DNA of 64,000 bases, from the NCBI RefSeq assembly GCF_000689415.1, contig NZ_HG322950.1, positions 1,991,501 through 2,055,500 of the forward strand, in the 5' to 3' direction. The position numbers and the translations under genes are program-made. Source of the stretch: Pseudomonas knackmussii B13 (lineage in GTDB: Bacteria; Pseudomonadota; Gammaproteobacteria; Pseudomonadales; Pseudomonadaceae). Every line of letters starts with the position of its first letter. The stretch's first letter is position 1. Below, one piece after another: positions 16,721-25,087 of the stretch. Under the pieces are notes generated by a model. The model did no database searches. It saw only the letters and a list, made by a program, of their open reading frames with translations, and was not told the DNA's origin.

Positions 16721-17311
16721 TTGAACAAGCCGCAACCACTGTCCCAGCGCTATGACCCGCGCCAGCTCACCGACGAGGAGCTGGTGGAGCGTGCTCATGA
16801 CGAGCTGTTCCACGTGACCCGTGCGTACGAGGAGCTGATGCGCCGCTACCAGCGCACGCTGTTCAACGTCTGTGCCCGATATCTGGGCAATGACCGGGAT
16901 GCGGATGATGTCTGTCAAGAAGTGATGTTGAAGGTCTTGTATGGTTTGAAGAACTTCGAGGGTAAGTCCAAGTTCAAAACTTGGCTTTACAGCATCACAT
17001 ACAACGAATGTATTACCCAGTACCGCAAAGAGCGGCGAAAGCGTCGTCTGCTCGATGCGCTGAGTCTCGATCCGATCGAGGAAGCCTCCGAGGAGAAGGC
17101 CCCCAAAGTTGAAGAAAAGGGGGGGCTCGACCGCTGGCTTGTGCATGTCAATCCCATTGATCGGGAAATCCTGGTGCTACGTTTTGTCGCAGAGCTGGAA
17201 TTCCAGGAGATCGCCGACATCATGCACATGGGCTTGAGCGCGACGAAAATGCGCTACAAGCGTGCACTCGACCGCCTTCGGGAAAAGTTTTCGGGCGTAT
17301 CCGAAACATAG
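16721..17311 (+). CDS. sigX: ECF sigma factor SigX
   Basis: 196 residues, starting with TTG at 16721 (MNKPQPLSQRYDPRQL). Sigma region 2 is clear (LFNVCARYLGNDRDADDVCQ, KTWLYSITYNECITQYRKER) and region 4 follows (IDREILVLRFVAELEFQEIA, GLSATKMRYKRALDRLREKF). In P. aeruginosa SigX drives oprF and genes for fatty acid and membrane metabolism. No anti-sigma gene is adjacent; control is thought to come through membrane stress and the cmaX-cmpX proteins. oprF begins 117 bases downstream. Confidence 0.95.
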   Translation: MNKPQPLSQRYDPRQLTDEELVERAHDELFHVTRAYEELMRRYQRTLFNVCARYLGNDRDADDVCQEVMLKVLYGLKNFEGKSKFKTWLYSITYNECITQYRKERRKRRLLDALSLDPIEEASEEKAPKVEEKGGLDRWLVHVNPIDREILVLRFVAELEFQEIADIMHMGLSATKMRYKRALDRLREKFSGVSET

Positions 17312-17350
17312 TTGGGTAAATGTTGTCTCTCTAATTCGCGAGTTCTGATA

Positions 17351-17366
17351 AACTTGCGCGCAAGTT
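17351..17366. promoter_or_regulatory. 16-bp perfect palindrome in the sigX-oprF gap
   Basis: AACTTGCGCGCAAGTT is an exact dyad 62 bases before the oprF ATG, inside the oprF promoter region. It has the size of an operator or a short RNA hairpin. It is not followed by a T-run, so it is not a standard terminator. No regulator can be assigned. Confidence 0.5.
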
Positions 17367-17428
17367 GCTTGTCCTGATTTTTGTCGATGGCTTGCAGCTT
17401 ACTGACCACCAAGATGGGGATTTAACGG

Positions 17429-18490
17429 ATGAAACTGAAGAACACTCTGGGCGTCGTTATCGGCTCCTTGATCGCCGCCTCCGCGGCCAACGCTCTCGCT
17501 CAAGGCCAGAACTCGGTCGAGGTAGAGGCGTTCGGCAAGCGTTACTTCACCGACAGCACCCGTGACATGAAGAACGGCGACCTGTACGGCGGTTCGGTTG
17601 GCTACTTCCTGACCGACGACGTCGAGCTGGCGCTGTCCTACGGCGAGTACCACGACATTCGTGGCACCTACGAGACCGGTAACAAGAAGGTACATGGCAA
17701 CCTGTCCTCCCTGGACGCCATCTACCACTTCGGCACCCCGGGTGTCGGCCTGCGTCCGTACGTGTCCGCTGGTATCGGTCACCAGAGCCTGACCAACATC
17801 CACGACGCCAACGGCAGCCGTCAGAACCTGACCATGGCCAACATCGGCGCCGGTCTGAAGTACTACTTCACCGACAACTTCTACGCCAAAGCCAGCCTCG
17901 ACGGCCAGTATGGCCTGGAGCAGCGTGACAACGGTCACCAGGGCGAGTGGATGGCTGGCGTTGGCGTCGGCATGAACTTCGGCGGCGGCTCCAAGCCGGC
18001 CCCGGCTCCTGAGCCGGTTGCTGAAGTCTGCTCCGATGCGGACCACGACGGCGTCTGCGACAACGTCGACAAGTGCCCGAACACCCCGGCCAACGTTACC
18101 GTTGACGCCAACGGCTGCCCGGCTGTTGCCGAAGTCGTACGTGTTCAGCTGGACGTGAAGTTCGACTTCGACAAAGCCAAGGTCAAAGAGAACAGCTACG
18201 CCGACATCAAGAACCTGGCTGACTTCATGAAGCAGTACCCGTCCACCTCCACCACCGTTGAAGGCCACACCGACTCCGTCGGCACCGACGCCTACAACCA
18301 GAAACTGTCCGAGAAGCGTGCTAACGCCGTTCGCGACGTTCTGGTCAACACCTACGGTGTGGAAGGCGGCCGCGTGAACGCAGTTGGCTACGGCGAGAGC
18401 CGTCCGGTTGCTGATAACAACACTGCCGAAGGCCGTGCTGTTAACCGCCGCGTAGAAGCCCAAGTAGAAGCCCAAGCCAAACAGCAGTAA
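17429..18490 (+). CDS. oprF: Major outer-membrane porin OprF
   Basis: 353 residues. Signal peptide MKLKNTLGVVIGSLIAASAA is followed by LAQGQNSVEVEAFGKRYF. Residues ~25-185 form an eight-strand OmpA-like barrel. A Pro/Ala linker (SKPAPAPEPVAEV) and a Cys-rich thrombospondin-type/loop segment follow (CSDADHDGVCDNVDKCPN, four Cys). The C-terminal OmpA peptidoglycan-binding domain has TVEGHTDSVGTDAYNQKLSEKRA. It is a slow, general porin that ties the outer membrane to the wall. GGGGAT lies before the ATG. Confidence 0.97.
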   Translation: MKLKNTLGVVIGSLIAASAANALAQGQNSVEVEAFGKRYFTDSTRDMKNGDLYGGSVGYFLTDDVELALSYGEYHDIRGTYETGNKKVHGNLSSLDAIYHFGTPGVGLRPYVSAGIGHQSLTNIHDANGSRQNLTMANIGAGLKYYFTDNFYAKASLDGQYGLEQRDNGHQGEWMAGVGVGMNFGGGSKPAPAPEPVAEVCSDADHDGVCDNVDKCPNTPANVTVDANGCPAVAEVVRVQLDVKFDFDKAKVKENSYADIKNLADFMKQYPSTSTTVEGHTDSVGTDAYNQKLSEKRANAVRDVLVNTYGVEGGRVNAVGYGESRPVADNNTAEGRAVNRRVEAQVEAQAKQQ

Positions 18491-18505
18491 TTGGCCTGAG
18501 CTTTG

Positions 18506-18537
18506 AGAAAAACCCGGCCTCGGCCGGGTTTTTCTTT
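18506..18537 (+). terminator. oprF intrinsic terminator
   Basis: AAACCCGGC / GCCGGGTTT stem with a short CTC loop region, ending in GTTTTTCTTTG, 15 bases after the oprF stop. It also separates oprF from the convergent cobA gene. Confidence 0.9.
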
Positions 18538-18553
18538 GCCTGCAGAAAAATTC

Positions 18554-19288
18554 TCAGGCGCTGCGGGCCAGCTCCAGCGCGGTGCTTGCCGCGACTTCGC
18601 CGATCACCAGGATGGCCGGGCTGCGCAGGCCGAAGGCCAGGGCGTCGGCCTGCATTCGCGCCAGGCTGCTGCGGCACTCGCGTTGTTGGGGCAGCGAGGC
18701 GTTCTCGATCAGCGCGACCGGCATCCCGGCACGCATTCCGCCTGCAAGCAACCCGTCGCGGACTTCGCCCAAGCGCGCCACGCCCATGTAGACCACCAGC
18801 GTCGTGCCGCTTTGCGCCAGTGCTGACCAGTTGGGCTCGCTGTCGTCCTGGGTGTGCGCTGTCACGAGGGTCACGCCACGGCTGATGCCGCGAAGCGTGA
18901 GCGGAATGCCGCAGTTCGTGGCCGCTGCCAGCCCCGAGGTGATGCCATTGACCAGTTCGCAGCAGACACCTCTGGCCTCCAGCCAGGCGGCTTCCTCGCC
19001 GCCACGGCCGAAGATGCACGGATCGCCTCCCTTCAGGCGCACCACACGTCGCCCTTGGCGCGCATAGCGCAGCATCAGGCGCTGGATGAAGTCCTGCGGC
19101 GTGGAACGGCAGCCGCCACGCTTGCCGACCCGCATCACGCGCGCAGCCGGGCAATGTTCCAGCACCTGCGGGTTGACCAGGTCGTCGATCAGTACGACTT
19201 CCGCCTGCGCCAATGCCTTGGCCGCTTTCAGGGTCAGCAGCTCCGGATCACCCGGACCGGCGCCGACCAACCAGACTTTTCCGCTCAT
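18554..19288 (-). CDS. cobA: Uroporphyrinogen-III C-methyltransferase (siroheme/cobalamin synthesis)
   Basis: 244 residues. SAM-dependent methylase of uroporphyrinogen III to precorrin-2. Family motifs: VWLVGAGPGDPELLTLKA near the N-terminus, VRLKGGDPCIFGRGGEEAAW (~85-105) and GITSGLAAATNCGIPLT. It is the short single-domain form, without the CysG dehydrogenase/chelatase part. It follows nasA with an 11-base gap in the nirB-nirD-nasA-cobA operon, where it supplies the siroheme that NirB needs. Expression should therefore follow nitrate control. Confidence 0.93.
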   Translation of the reverse strand: MSGKVWLVGAGPGDPELLTLKAAKALAQAEVVLIDDLVNPQVLEHCPAARVMRVGKRGGCRSTPQDFIQRLMLRYARQGRRVVRLKGGDPCIFGRGGEEAAWLEARGVCCELVNGITSGLAAATNCGIPLTLRGISRGVTLVTAHTQDDSEPNWSALAQSGTTLVVYMGVARLGEVRDGLLAGGMRAGMPVALIENASLPQQRECRSSLARMQADALAFGLRSPAILVIGEVAASTALELARSA

Positions 19289-19299
19289 GGCTTCTCTCC

Positions 19300-22008
19300 T
19301 CAGGCGTGTACGGCGAGGCTGCCGGCCGCGCTGGCCAGCAGTCGCTTGATCTCGGGAACACAGGAACCACATTGGGTGCCGCAGCCCAGTTCGCGCTTGA
19401 GAGCGTCCAGGTCCAGGCCCTGGGCGATGCCCGCGCAAACGCGGCTGTGGCTGACATTCATGCAGTTGCACAGGGTCTTGTCGGCAGCGGCGGCGGGTTG
19501 CGCGCCGGGCGGTGCGAGCAGCTTGCGACGCAAGTCGGTGTCGGCTTCGCCGGATTGCCAGAGCGCCTTGAGCCAATCGCTGGCGATGCCGCTGCCCGCC
19601 AGACGCAGGCCGCTGATGCGCCCGCCGTCCAGGCGCACGCGCTTGCCCTGTACGCGCCGGGGATCGTCGTAGGCCAGCACCATTCCCTCGCTCAGATCGA
19701 GCAACGCGTCCACCTGCTGCAACCAGTTCGAGTCCGGATTGCCGCTGTGCGCGGCGCGAATCTGCAGGGCAGGGCGCTCGCGACCGACCAGGCAGAAGCC
19801 GGCATAGTCGAGGCTGTCGAACAGCGGGCGCAGTGCCTCGAACCGTTGCTGAACATCGCCTTCGACCAGGGCATAGAACTGCCAGGGCAGGTCCACCGCG
19901 ACGACTTCCACGGCGGTGTGCTTGAGTTCGGGTTGCCGCGACAGCGGGTCGAAGGCCGGCAAGGTCAGGGCGTTCACGCCCAGCCCCTTGAGGAAGCGTT
20001 CGCCCCAGTGCATCGGCAGGAAGGCCTGGCCGGGCAGCAGCCCGTCATCGGCCTGTACCGGCAGCACCAGGCTGCCGCGGCGGCTGCTCAGGCGCACCAG
20101 TTGGCCGTCCACCAGGCGCCGCCGGCGCAGTTCGGCGGGATGCAGGCTGAGGCGGGCTTCCTCGACATGGCCGAAGGCGCTGGCGGCGGTGCCGGTGCGC
20201 GTCATGCCGTGCCACTGGTCACGCAGGCGGCCGGTGTTGAGGATCAGCGGGTAGCGCGCTTCGCGGCGTTCGCGCGGGGCGCGGTAGGCCTCGGCGATGA
20301 AGCGCGCACGGCCGTTGGCGGTGGCGAAGTTGCCGTCGCCATAAAGACGCTTCAGCCCGTGCTCGAAGCCGGCGGGCAGCGGCCACTGCTGCGGTCCGCG
20401 CGCATCCAGCAGGGCGTAGCTGATGCCGCCCATGTCGAGGTCGCGGCCTTCGGTCAGCGGGCGGTATTCGTTGAACAGTGCCTCAGGGCTGGCGAAATCG
20501 AACAGGCTTGGCTGACCGGGGCGCAGTTGGCACTCCAGGCGCCGGGCGAAATCGCAGGCGATGGCCCAGTCCGCGCGTGCCTCGCCCGGTGCCGGTACGG
20601 CGCGGCGCACATGGCTGACACGGCGCTCGGAGTTGGTCACCGTGCCTTCCTTCTCGCCCCAGCTGGCGGCCGGCAGCAGCAGGTCGGCGTAGCGGCAGGT
20701 CTCGCTGGTGGCGAAGGCTTCCTGCACGACCACGAAGGGGCAGGCTTCGAGCGCCTCGCGGACCTTGTGCTGATCTGGCAGCGATTGCGCGGGATTGGTG
20801 CAGGCTATCCACAGTGCCTTGATGCGTCCGTCACGCACAGCCTCGAACAGTTCGATGGCGGTCAGCCCGGGCGCATCTGGTAGCGAATCGACTCCCCAGT
20901 GGCTTGCGACTTCGGCACGATGCGCGGCATCGCCGGCATCGCGATGGCCGGGCAGCAGGTTGGCCAGGCTGCCGGTCTCGCGGCCGCCCATGGCGTTGGG
21001 TTGGCCGGTGAGGGAGAAGGGCCCGGCGCCCGGCCGGCCAATTTGCCCGGTGGCCAGGTGCAGGTTGATCAGCGCGCTGTTCTTGGCGCTGCCGGCAGTG
21101 GATTGGTTCAGGCCCATGCACCACAGCGACAGGAAAGAGGGCGCGCGGCCGATCCATTCCGCGCAGCGCTGCAGGTCTTCCACGGCGATGCCGCAGATTT
21201 CCGCCACCGCCAGCGGGCCGTAGTCGCGCACCAGGGCCTTGAGGTCGTCGAAGCCCTGGGTGTGCGCCTCGATGTAGGCGCGGTCGACCCGGCCTTCCCA
21301 GAGCAGCAGGTGGAGGATGCCGTGGAACAGCGCGACGTCGGTGCCCGGCTGGATCGCCAGGTGCAGGTCGGCCAGCTCGCAGGTGTCGGTGCGCCGCGGG
21401 TCGATGACGATCACCTTCATCTGCGGGCGCGCAGCTTTGGCCGCCTCCAGGCGGCGGAACAGTACTGGGTGGGCGTAGGCCATGTTGCTGCCGGCGATCA
21501 GCACGCAGTCGCTCTGTTCCAGGTCCTCGTAGCAGCAGGGCGGGGCGTCGGCACCGAGGCTGCGCTTGTAGCCGACCACAGCCGAGGACATGCAAAGCCG
21601 CGAGTTGCTGTCGATGTTGTTGCTGCCGACCAGGGCGCGGGCGAGCTTGTTGAAGGCGTAGTAGTCCTCGGTCAGCAGTTGCCCGGATACGTAAAAGGCC
21701 ACGCTGTCCGGGCCGTGCTCGCGGATCGTCTCGGCGAACACCCCGGCGGCGTGGTCCAGCGCGCTGTCCCAGTCGACCCGGCTGCGGGCCAGGCTTTTGC
21801 CCAGGCGCAGCTCGGGGTAGAGCGCTCGGGCCGAGCGGTCTCCGGTGAGGTGCAGGCTCGAGCCCTTGCTGCACAGCCGGCCGAGGTTGGCCGGGTGCTG
21901 CGGGTCGCCCTGCACGCCGAGGATGCGCTCGCCGTCGTGCTCGATCAGCACGCCGCAACCGACGCCGCAGTAGCAGCAGGTGCTGGCGGTGACTTGGCGT
22001 TGGCTCAT
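19300..22008 (-). CDS. nasA: Assimilatory nitrate reductase, molybdenum catalytic subunit
   Basis: 902 residues. It reduces nitrate to nitrite in the cytoplasm. The N-terminus has the [4Fe-4S] ligands Cys11, Cys14, Cys18 and Cys46. The molybdopterin domain follows, with SRLCMSSAVVGYKRSLGADA carrying the likely Mo-coordinating Cys. The last ~60 residues are a BFD-like [2Fe-2S] domain (CNCMNVSHSRVCAGIAQGLD ... GCGTQCGSCVPEI), typical of assimilatory NasA/NasC. No Tat signal. Other genomes call the gene nasC or narB; in Pseudomonas the symbol nasA is also used for the transporter. Third gene of the nirB operon. Confidence 0.95.
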   Translation of the reverse strand: MSQRQVTASTCCYCGVGCGVLIEHDGERILGVQGDPQHPANLGRLCSKGSSLHLTGDRSARALYPELRLGKSLARSRVDWDSALDHAAGVFAETIREHGPDSVAFYVSGQLLTEDYYAFNKLARALVGSNNIDSNSRLCMSSAVVGYKRSLGADAPPCCYEDLEQSDCVLIAGSNMAYAHPVLFRRLEAAKAARPQMKVIVIDPRRTDTCELADLHLAIQPGTDVALFHGILHLLLWEGRVDRAYIEAHTQGFDDLKALVRDYGPLAVAEICGIAVEDLQRCAEWIGRAPSFLSLWCMGLNQSTAGSAKNSALINLHLATGQIGRPGAGPFSLTGQPNAMGGRETGSLANLLPGHRDAGDAAHRAEVASHWGVDSLPDAPGLTAIELFEAVRDGRIKALWIACTNPAQSLPDQHKVREALEACPFVVVQEAFATSETCRYADLLLPAASWGEKEGTVTNSERRVSHVRRAVPAPGEARADWAIACDFARRLECQLRPGQPSLFDFASPEALFNEYRPLTEGRDLDMGGISYALLDARGPQQWPLPAGFEHGLKRLYGDGNFATANGRARFIAEAYRAPRERREARYPLILNTGRLRDQWHGMTRTGTAASAFGHVEEARLSLHPAELRRRRLVDGQLVRLSSRRGSLVLPVQADDGLLPGQAFLPMHWGERFLKGLGVNALTLPAFDPLSRQPELKHTAVEVVAVDLPWQFYALVEGDVQQRFEALRPLFDSLDYAGFCLVGRERPALQIRAAHSGNPDSNWLQQVDALLDLSEGMVLAYDDPRRVQGKRVRLDGGRISGLRLAGSGIASDWLKALWQSGEADTDLRRKLLAPPGAQPAAAADKTLCNCMNVSHSRVCAGIAQGLDLDALKRELGCGTQCGSCVPEIKRLLASAAGSLAVHA

Positions 22009-22034
22009 GGCGTTCTCCCGTTTGGCGGTGGATG

Positions 22035-22361
22035 TCAGGCGCAGGCGGCCAGGTCTTTCAGGGCCAGCAGCACGCGGCCGTTCTCGACCTTCGCCGGATG
22101 CCGATGGGCGCAGCCGACGTCCGGCGCCACGGCGTTGCCGCTGTCCAGTTCGATCTGCCAGTTGTGCAGCGGGCAGGCCACGCGCTTGCCGAAGATCAGC
22201 CCCTGGGACAACGGCCCGCCCTTGTGCGGGCAGCGGTCGTCGAGGGCGAAGACTTCGTCGTCGGCGGTGCGGAACAGGGCGATGTCGCCGTGGGGGCCTG
22301 CGATCACGCGCGAGCCCAGCGGGTTGATGTCTTCCAGGGCGCAGATGTCTTGCCAGTTCAT
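22035..22361 (-). CDS. nirD: Nitrite reductase small subunit NirD
   Basis: 108 residues starting at the ATG on 22361, 10 bases after nirB. A Rieske-type fold with both ligand pairs present: DRCPHKGGPLSQG (Cys, His) and VACPLHNWQIEL (Cys, His), so a [2Fe-2S] cluster is likely; many NirD proteins have lost these residues. It partners NirB in NADH-dependent reduction of nitrite to ammonium in the cytoplasm. An upstream in-frame start inside nirB is possible but gives an unlikely N-terminal extension. Confidence 0.92.
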   Translation of the reverse strand: MNWQDICALEDINPLGSRVIAGPHGDIALFRTADDEVFALDDRCPHKGGPLSQGLIFGKRVACPLHNWQIELDSGNAVAPDVGCAHRHPAKVENGRVLLALKDLAACA

Positions 22362-22371
22362 GCGGTTCTCC

Positions 22372-24822
22372 TCAGGCCGGTTCCAGTTGGGTGAGCGCAA
22401 TACGTTCGAATTCCTTCTTCAGCTGCGGCTGTTCGATGCGCTGCTGCCAAGGGTCCTGTTCCAGCGAGAGGGCGAACTGCAGGCGGGCGTTGAGCGCCTG
22501 GCGGTTCTCCGCGTCTTCCAGCACGGCCTTCTTGATGTGCTCCATGCCGACGCGTTGCAGGTAGTGCACGGTGCGTTCGAGGTAGAAGGCTTCCTCGCGG
22601 TAGAGTTGGAGGAAGGCGCCGCTGTATTCGCGGACCTCATCGGAGGTCTTGAGCTTGACGAAGAACTCCGCGACCTCGGTCTTGATGCCACCATTGCCGC
22701 CGATGTAGAGCTCCCAGCCGGAGTCGACGCCGATGATGCCGATGTCCTTGATGCCGGCTTCGGCGCAGTTGCGCGGGCAGCCGGAGACGGCGAGCTTGAC
22801 CTTGTGCGGCGACCACATGTTGAACAGGTCGTGCTCCAGGTCGATGCCCAGCTGCGTCGAGTTCTGCGTGCCGAAGCGGCAGAACTCGCTGCCCACGCAG
22901 GTCTTCACGGTGCGGATGGACTTGCCGTAGGCGTGCCCGGAGGGCATGTCGAGGTCCTTCCAGATCGCCGGCAGGTCTTCCTTCTTCACGCCCAGCAGGT
23001 CGATGCGCTGGCCGCCGGTGACTTTCACCATCGGCACGTTGTACTTGTCGGCCACATCGGCGATGCGCCGCAGTTCGGACGGATTGGTAACGCCGCCCCA
23101 CATGCGCGGGACGACCGAATAGGTGCCGTCCTTCTGGATGTTGGCGTGGGCACGCTCATTGATCAGGCGCGACTGCGGATCGTCCGTCGCCTCGCCCGGC
23201 CAGGTGGAGATCAGGTAGTAGTTCAGCGCCGGACGGCAGGTGGCGCAGCCGTTGGGTGTGCGCCAGTCCATGAAGCCCATGGCCTCGGCCATCGAGGTCA
23301 GGTGGTGGTCGCGGATCGCCTTGCGGATCTGCCCGTGGTTGAGGTCGCTGCAGCCGCAGATGGCCTTCTCGCTCTTGGGCTTGACGTCTGCTGCGCCGCC
23401 CACGGTGCTGATCAGGATCTGTTCCACCAATCCGGCGCAAGAGCCGCAGCTGCTCGCCGCCTTGGTGTGCTTCTTCACCTCGTCGACGCTGAACAGGCCG
23501 TTCTCCTGGATGGCCTTGACGATGGTGCCCTTGCACACGCCGTTGCAGCCGCACACTTCGGCGCTGTCGGGCATGCTTGCGGCGCTGTTCTGGCCCTGGT
23601 GGCCGACGTCGCCCAGGCTGCTTTCGCCGAACATCAGGTGGTCGCGGATCTGCGCGACGTTGTGGTTCTCGCGGATCTGCCGGAAGTACCAGCCGCCGTC
23701 CGCGGTGTCGCCATAGAGGCAGGCGCCGACCAGTACGTCGTCCTTGATCACCAACTTCTTGTAGACCCCGCCGATGGGGTCGGAGAGGGTGATGGTCTCG
23801 GTGCCTTCGCTGCCCATGAAGTCGCCGGCGGAGAACAGGTCGATGCCGGTGACCTTGAGCTTGGTCGAGACCACCGAGCCCTTGTAGCTGGCGAAGCCGA
23901 ACTGGGCGAGGTGGTTGGCGCAGACCTTGGCCTGCTCGAACAGCGGCGCTACCAGGCCGTAGGCGATGCCGCGGTGGCTGGCGCATTCGCCGATGGCGTA
24001 GATGCGCGGGTCGAAGGTCTGCAGGGTGTCGTTGACCAGGATGCCGCGATTGCAGGGGATCCCGGCGCTCTCGGCGAGCTCGGTGTTGGGGCGGATACCG
24101 GCTGCCATCACCACCAGGTCGGCGGCAACCACGTCGCCATCCTTGAACTGCACGGCGCAGACGCGGCCGTCGCCGTTGTCCATCAGCTCGTCGGTGACGG
24201 TGTTCAGGCGGAAGTGGATGCCGCGCGCTTCCAGAGCGGACTGAAGGAGCTTGCCGGCGGTGCGGTCCAGCTGGCGTTCCAACAGCCAGTCGGAGAGGTG
24301 CACGACGGTGACGTCCATGCCGCGCTGCTTGAGGCCGTTGGCCGCTTCCAGGCCGAGCAGGCCGCCGCCGATCACCACCGCGTGGCTATGGCTCTTGGCG
24401 GTTTCGATCATCTGCTGGGTGTCGGCGATGTCGCGGTAGCCGATCACGCCCTGCAGGCGATTGCCCGGCACCGGCAGGATGAAGGGGTTGGAACCGGTGG
24501 CGATCACCAGGCGATCGTACTCGGCCTCGGTGCCGTCGGCGGCGAAGACCTTGCGCTTGTGGCGGTCGATCTTCACCACCTTGCGGTCGAGCAACAGGCG
24601 GATGCCGTTCTCGCTGTACCAGTTCAGGTCGTTGAGGACGATGTCCTCGAAGGTCTGTTCGCCGGCCAGCACGGGGGAGAGCAGGATGCGGTTGTAGTTG
24701 GGGTGGGGCTCGGCGCCGAACACGGTGATGTCGTAGAGGTCCGGGGCGATCTTCAGCAATTCTTCCAGGGTGCGGATACCGGCCATGCCGTTGCCGATCA
24801 GGACGAGCTTGAGCTTCTTCAT
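22372..24822 (-). CDS. nirB: NADH-dependent nitrite reductase large subunit NirB
   Basis: 816 residues. Order of domains: FAD/NADH pyridine-nucleotide oxidoreductase (LVLIGNGMAGIRTLEELLKI; VVIGGGLLGLEAANGLKQRG), a first BFD-like [2Fe-2S] module (CGCNGVCKGTIVKAI, CGSCAGLV), a second one (ICGCSDLNHGQIRKAI, CATCRPAL), then the siroheme/[4Fe-4S] reductase half with CVGSEFCRFGTQNSTQLG and VSGCPRNCAEAG. The ATG at 24822 follows GGAG; an in-frame upstream ATG at 24852 lies in the leader terminator region and is rejected. First gene of the operon, controlled by the leader at 24851-24940. Confidence 0.97.
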   Translation of the reverse strand: MKKLKLVLIGNGMAGIRTLEELLKIAPDLYDITVFGAEPHPNYNRILLSPVLAGEQTFEDIVLNDLNWYSENGIRLLLDRKVVKIDRHKRKVFAADGTEAEYDRLVIATGSNPFILPVPGNRLQGVIGYRDIADTQQMIETAKSHSHAVVIGGGLLGLEAANGLKQRGMDVTVVHLSDWLLERQLDRTAGKLLQSALEARGIHFRLNTVTDELMDNGDGRVCAVQFKDGDVVAADLVVMAAGIRPNTELAESAGIPCNRGILVNDTLQTFDPRIYAIGECASHRGIAYGLVAPLFEQAKVCANHLAQFGFASYKGSVVSTKLKVTGIDLFSAGDFMGSEGTETITLSDPIGGVYKKLVIKDDVLVGACLYGDTADGGWYFRQIRENHNVAQIRDHLMFGESSLGDVGHQGQNSAASMPDSAEVCGCNGVCKGTIVKAIQENGLFSVDEVKKHTKAASSCGSCAGLVEQILISTVGGAADVKPKSEKAICGCSDLNHGQIRKAIRDHHLTSMAEAMGFMDWRTPNGCATCRPALNYYLISTWPGEATDDPQSRLINERAHANIQKDGTYSVVPRMWGGVTNPSELRRIADVADKYNVPMVKVTGGQRIDLLGVKKEDLPAIWKDLDMPSGHAYGKSIRTVKTCVGSEFCRFGTQNSTQLGIDLEHDLFNMWSPHKVKLAVSGCPRNCAEAGIKDIGIIGVDSGWELYIGGNGGIKTEVAEFFVKLKTSDEVREYSGAFLQLYREEAFYLERTVHYLQRVGMEHIKKAVLEDAENRQALNARLQFALSLEQDPWQQRIEQPQLKKEFERIALTQLEPA

Positions 24823-24850
24823 GCGAGGGGCTCCAGGAATCGCGGAAAAC

Positions 24851-24890
24851 AAAAAAGGCGTCCCGCCGGTTGCCGGGGGGGCCCCCCTTT
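24851..24890 (-). terminator. Leader attenuator/terminator before nirB
   Basis: On the minus strand a GC-rich self-complementary stretch (GGGGGGCCCCCCGGC ... CCGGCGGGACGCC) ends in TTTTTTG, 28 bases before the nirB ATG. A terminator placed inside the 5' leader, preceded by two hexaloop hairpins, is what NasT-type antitermination requires. Confidence 0.7.
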
Positions 24891-24897
24891 GTCCAAG

Positions 24898-24940
24898 TCC
24901 CGATCGATCGGGAAGTGCGCTCCTCGTCGTTGAGGCGCGC
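24898..24940 (-). promoter_or_regulatory. Paired NasT (ANTAR) antiterminator hairpins in the nirB leader
   Basis: Hairpin 1 (24917-24940): stem CCTC/GAGG extended past one mismatch by GCGC/GCGC, hexaloop AACGAC. Hairpin 2 (24898-24913): stem TCCCG/CGGGA, hexaloop ATCGAT. Both loops have A at position 1 and G at position 4, the known ANTAR-RNA signature. They lie between the promoter and the leader terminator. NasT binding would prevent termination when nitrate or nitrite is present. Confidence 0.75.
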
Positions 24941-24967
24941 GCTTTTGTAAATTGTTGATGGGGTTAT

Positions 24968-24983
24968 TGCAGGTGCCGTGCCA
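24968..24983 (-). promoter_or_regulatory. Sigma-54 (RpoN) promoter of nirB-nirD-nasA-cobA
   Basis: Minus-strand TGGCACGGCACCTGCA has GG and GC exactly ten bases apart and matches TGGCACG-N4-TTGCW with one mismatch. Transcription would begin ~12 bases downstream, just ahead of the first antiterminator hairpin. This fits NtrC control under nitrogen limitation. Confidence 0.8.
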
Positions 24984-25087
24984 GTCTTGCCGAGTGCCGA
25001 TTTTTCGGGGCTTTGCGGGCGCTATCGGCGGCTTTGCCGATATTTCTGCACTGTGATGAAGCGTGCGGGACTCGAACTGGTGCGCTT

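Noticed and set aside
24898..24913. Palindrome CCCGATCGATCGGG as a DNA operator
   Set aside because: Its position between the promoter and the leader terminator and the A1/G4 hexaloop make an RNA antiterminator hairpin the better reading.
20899..24933. 1344-codon plus-strand open frame
   Set aside because: It lies antisense to nasA, nirD and nirB, which have full family motifs. It is a GC-skew shadow with no recognisable domain.
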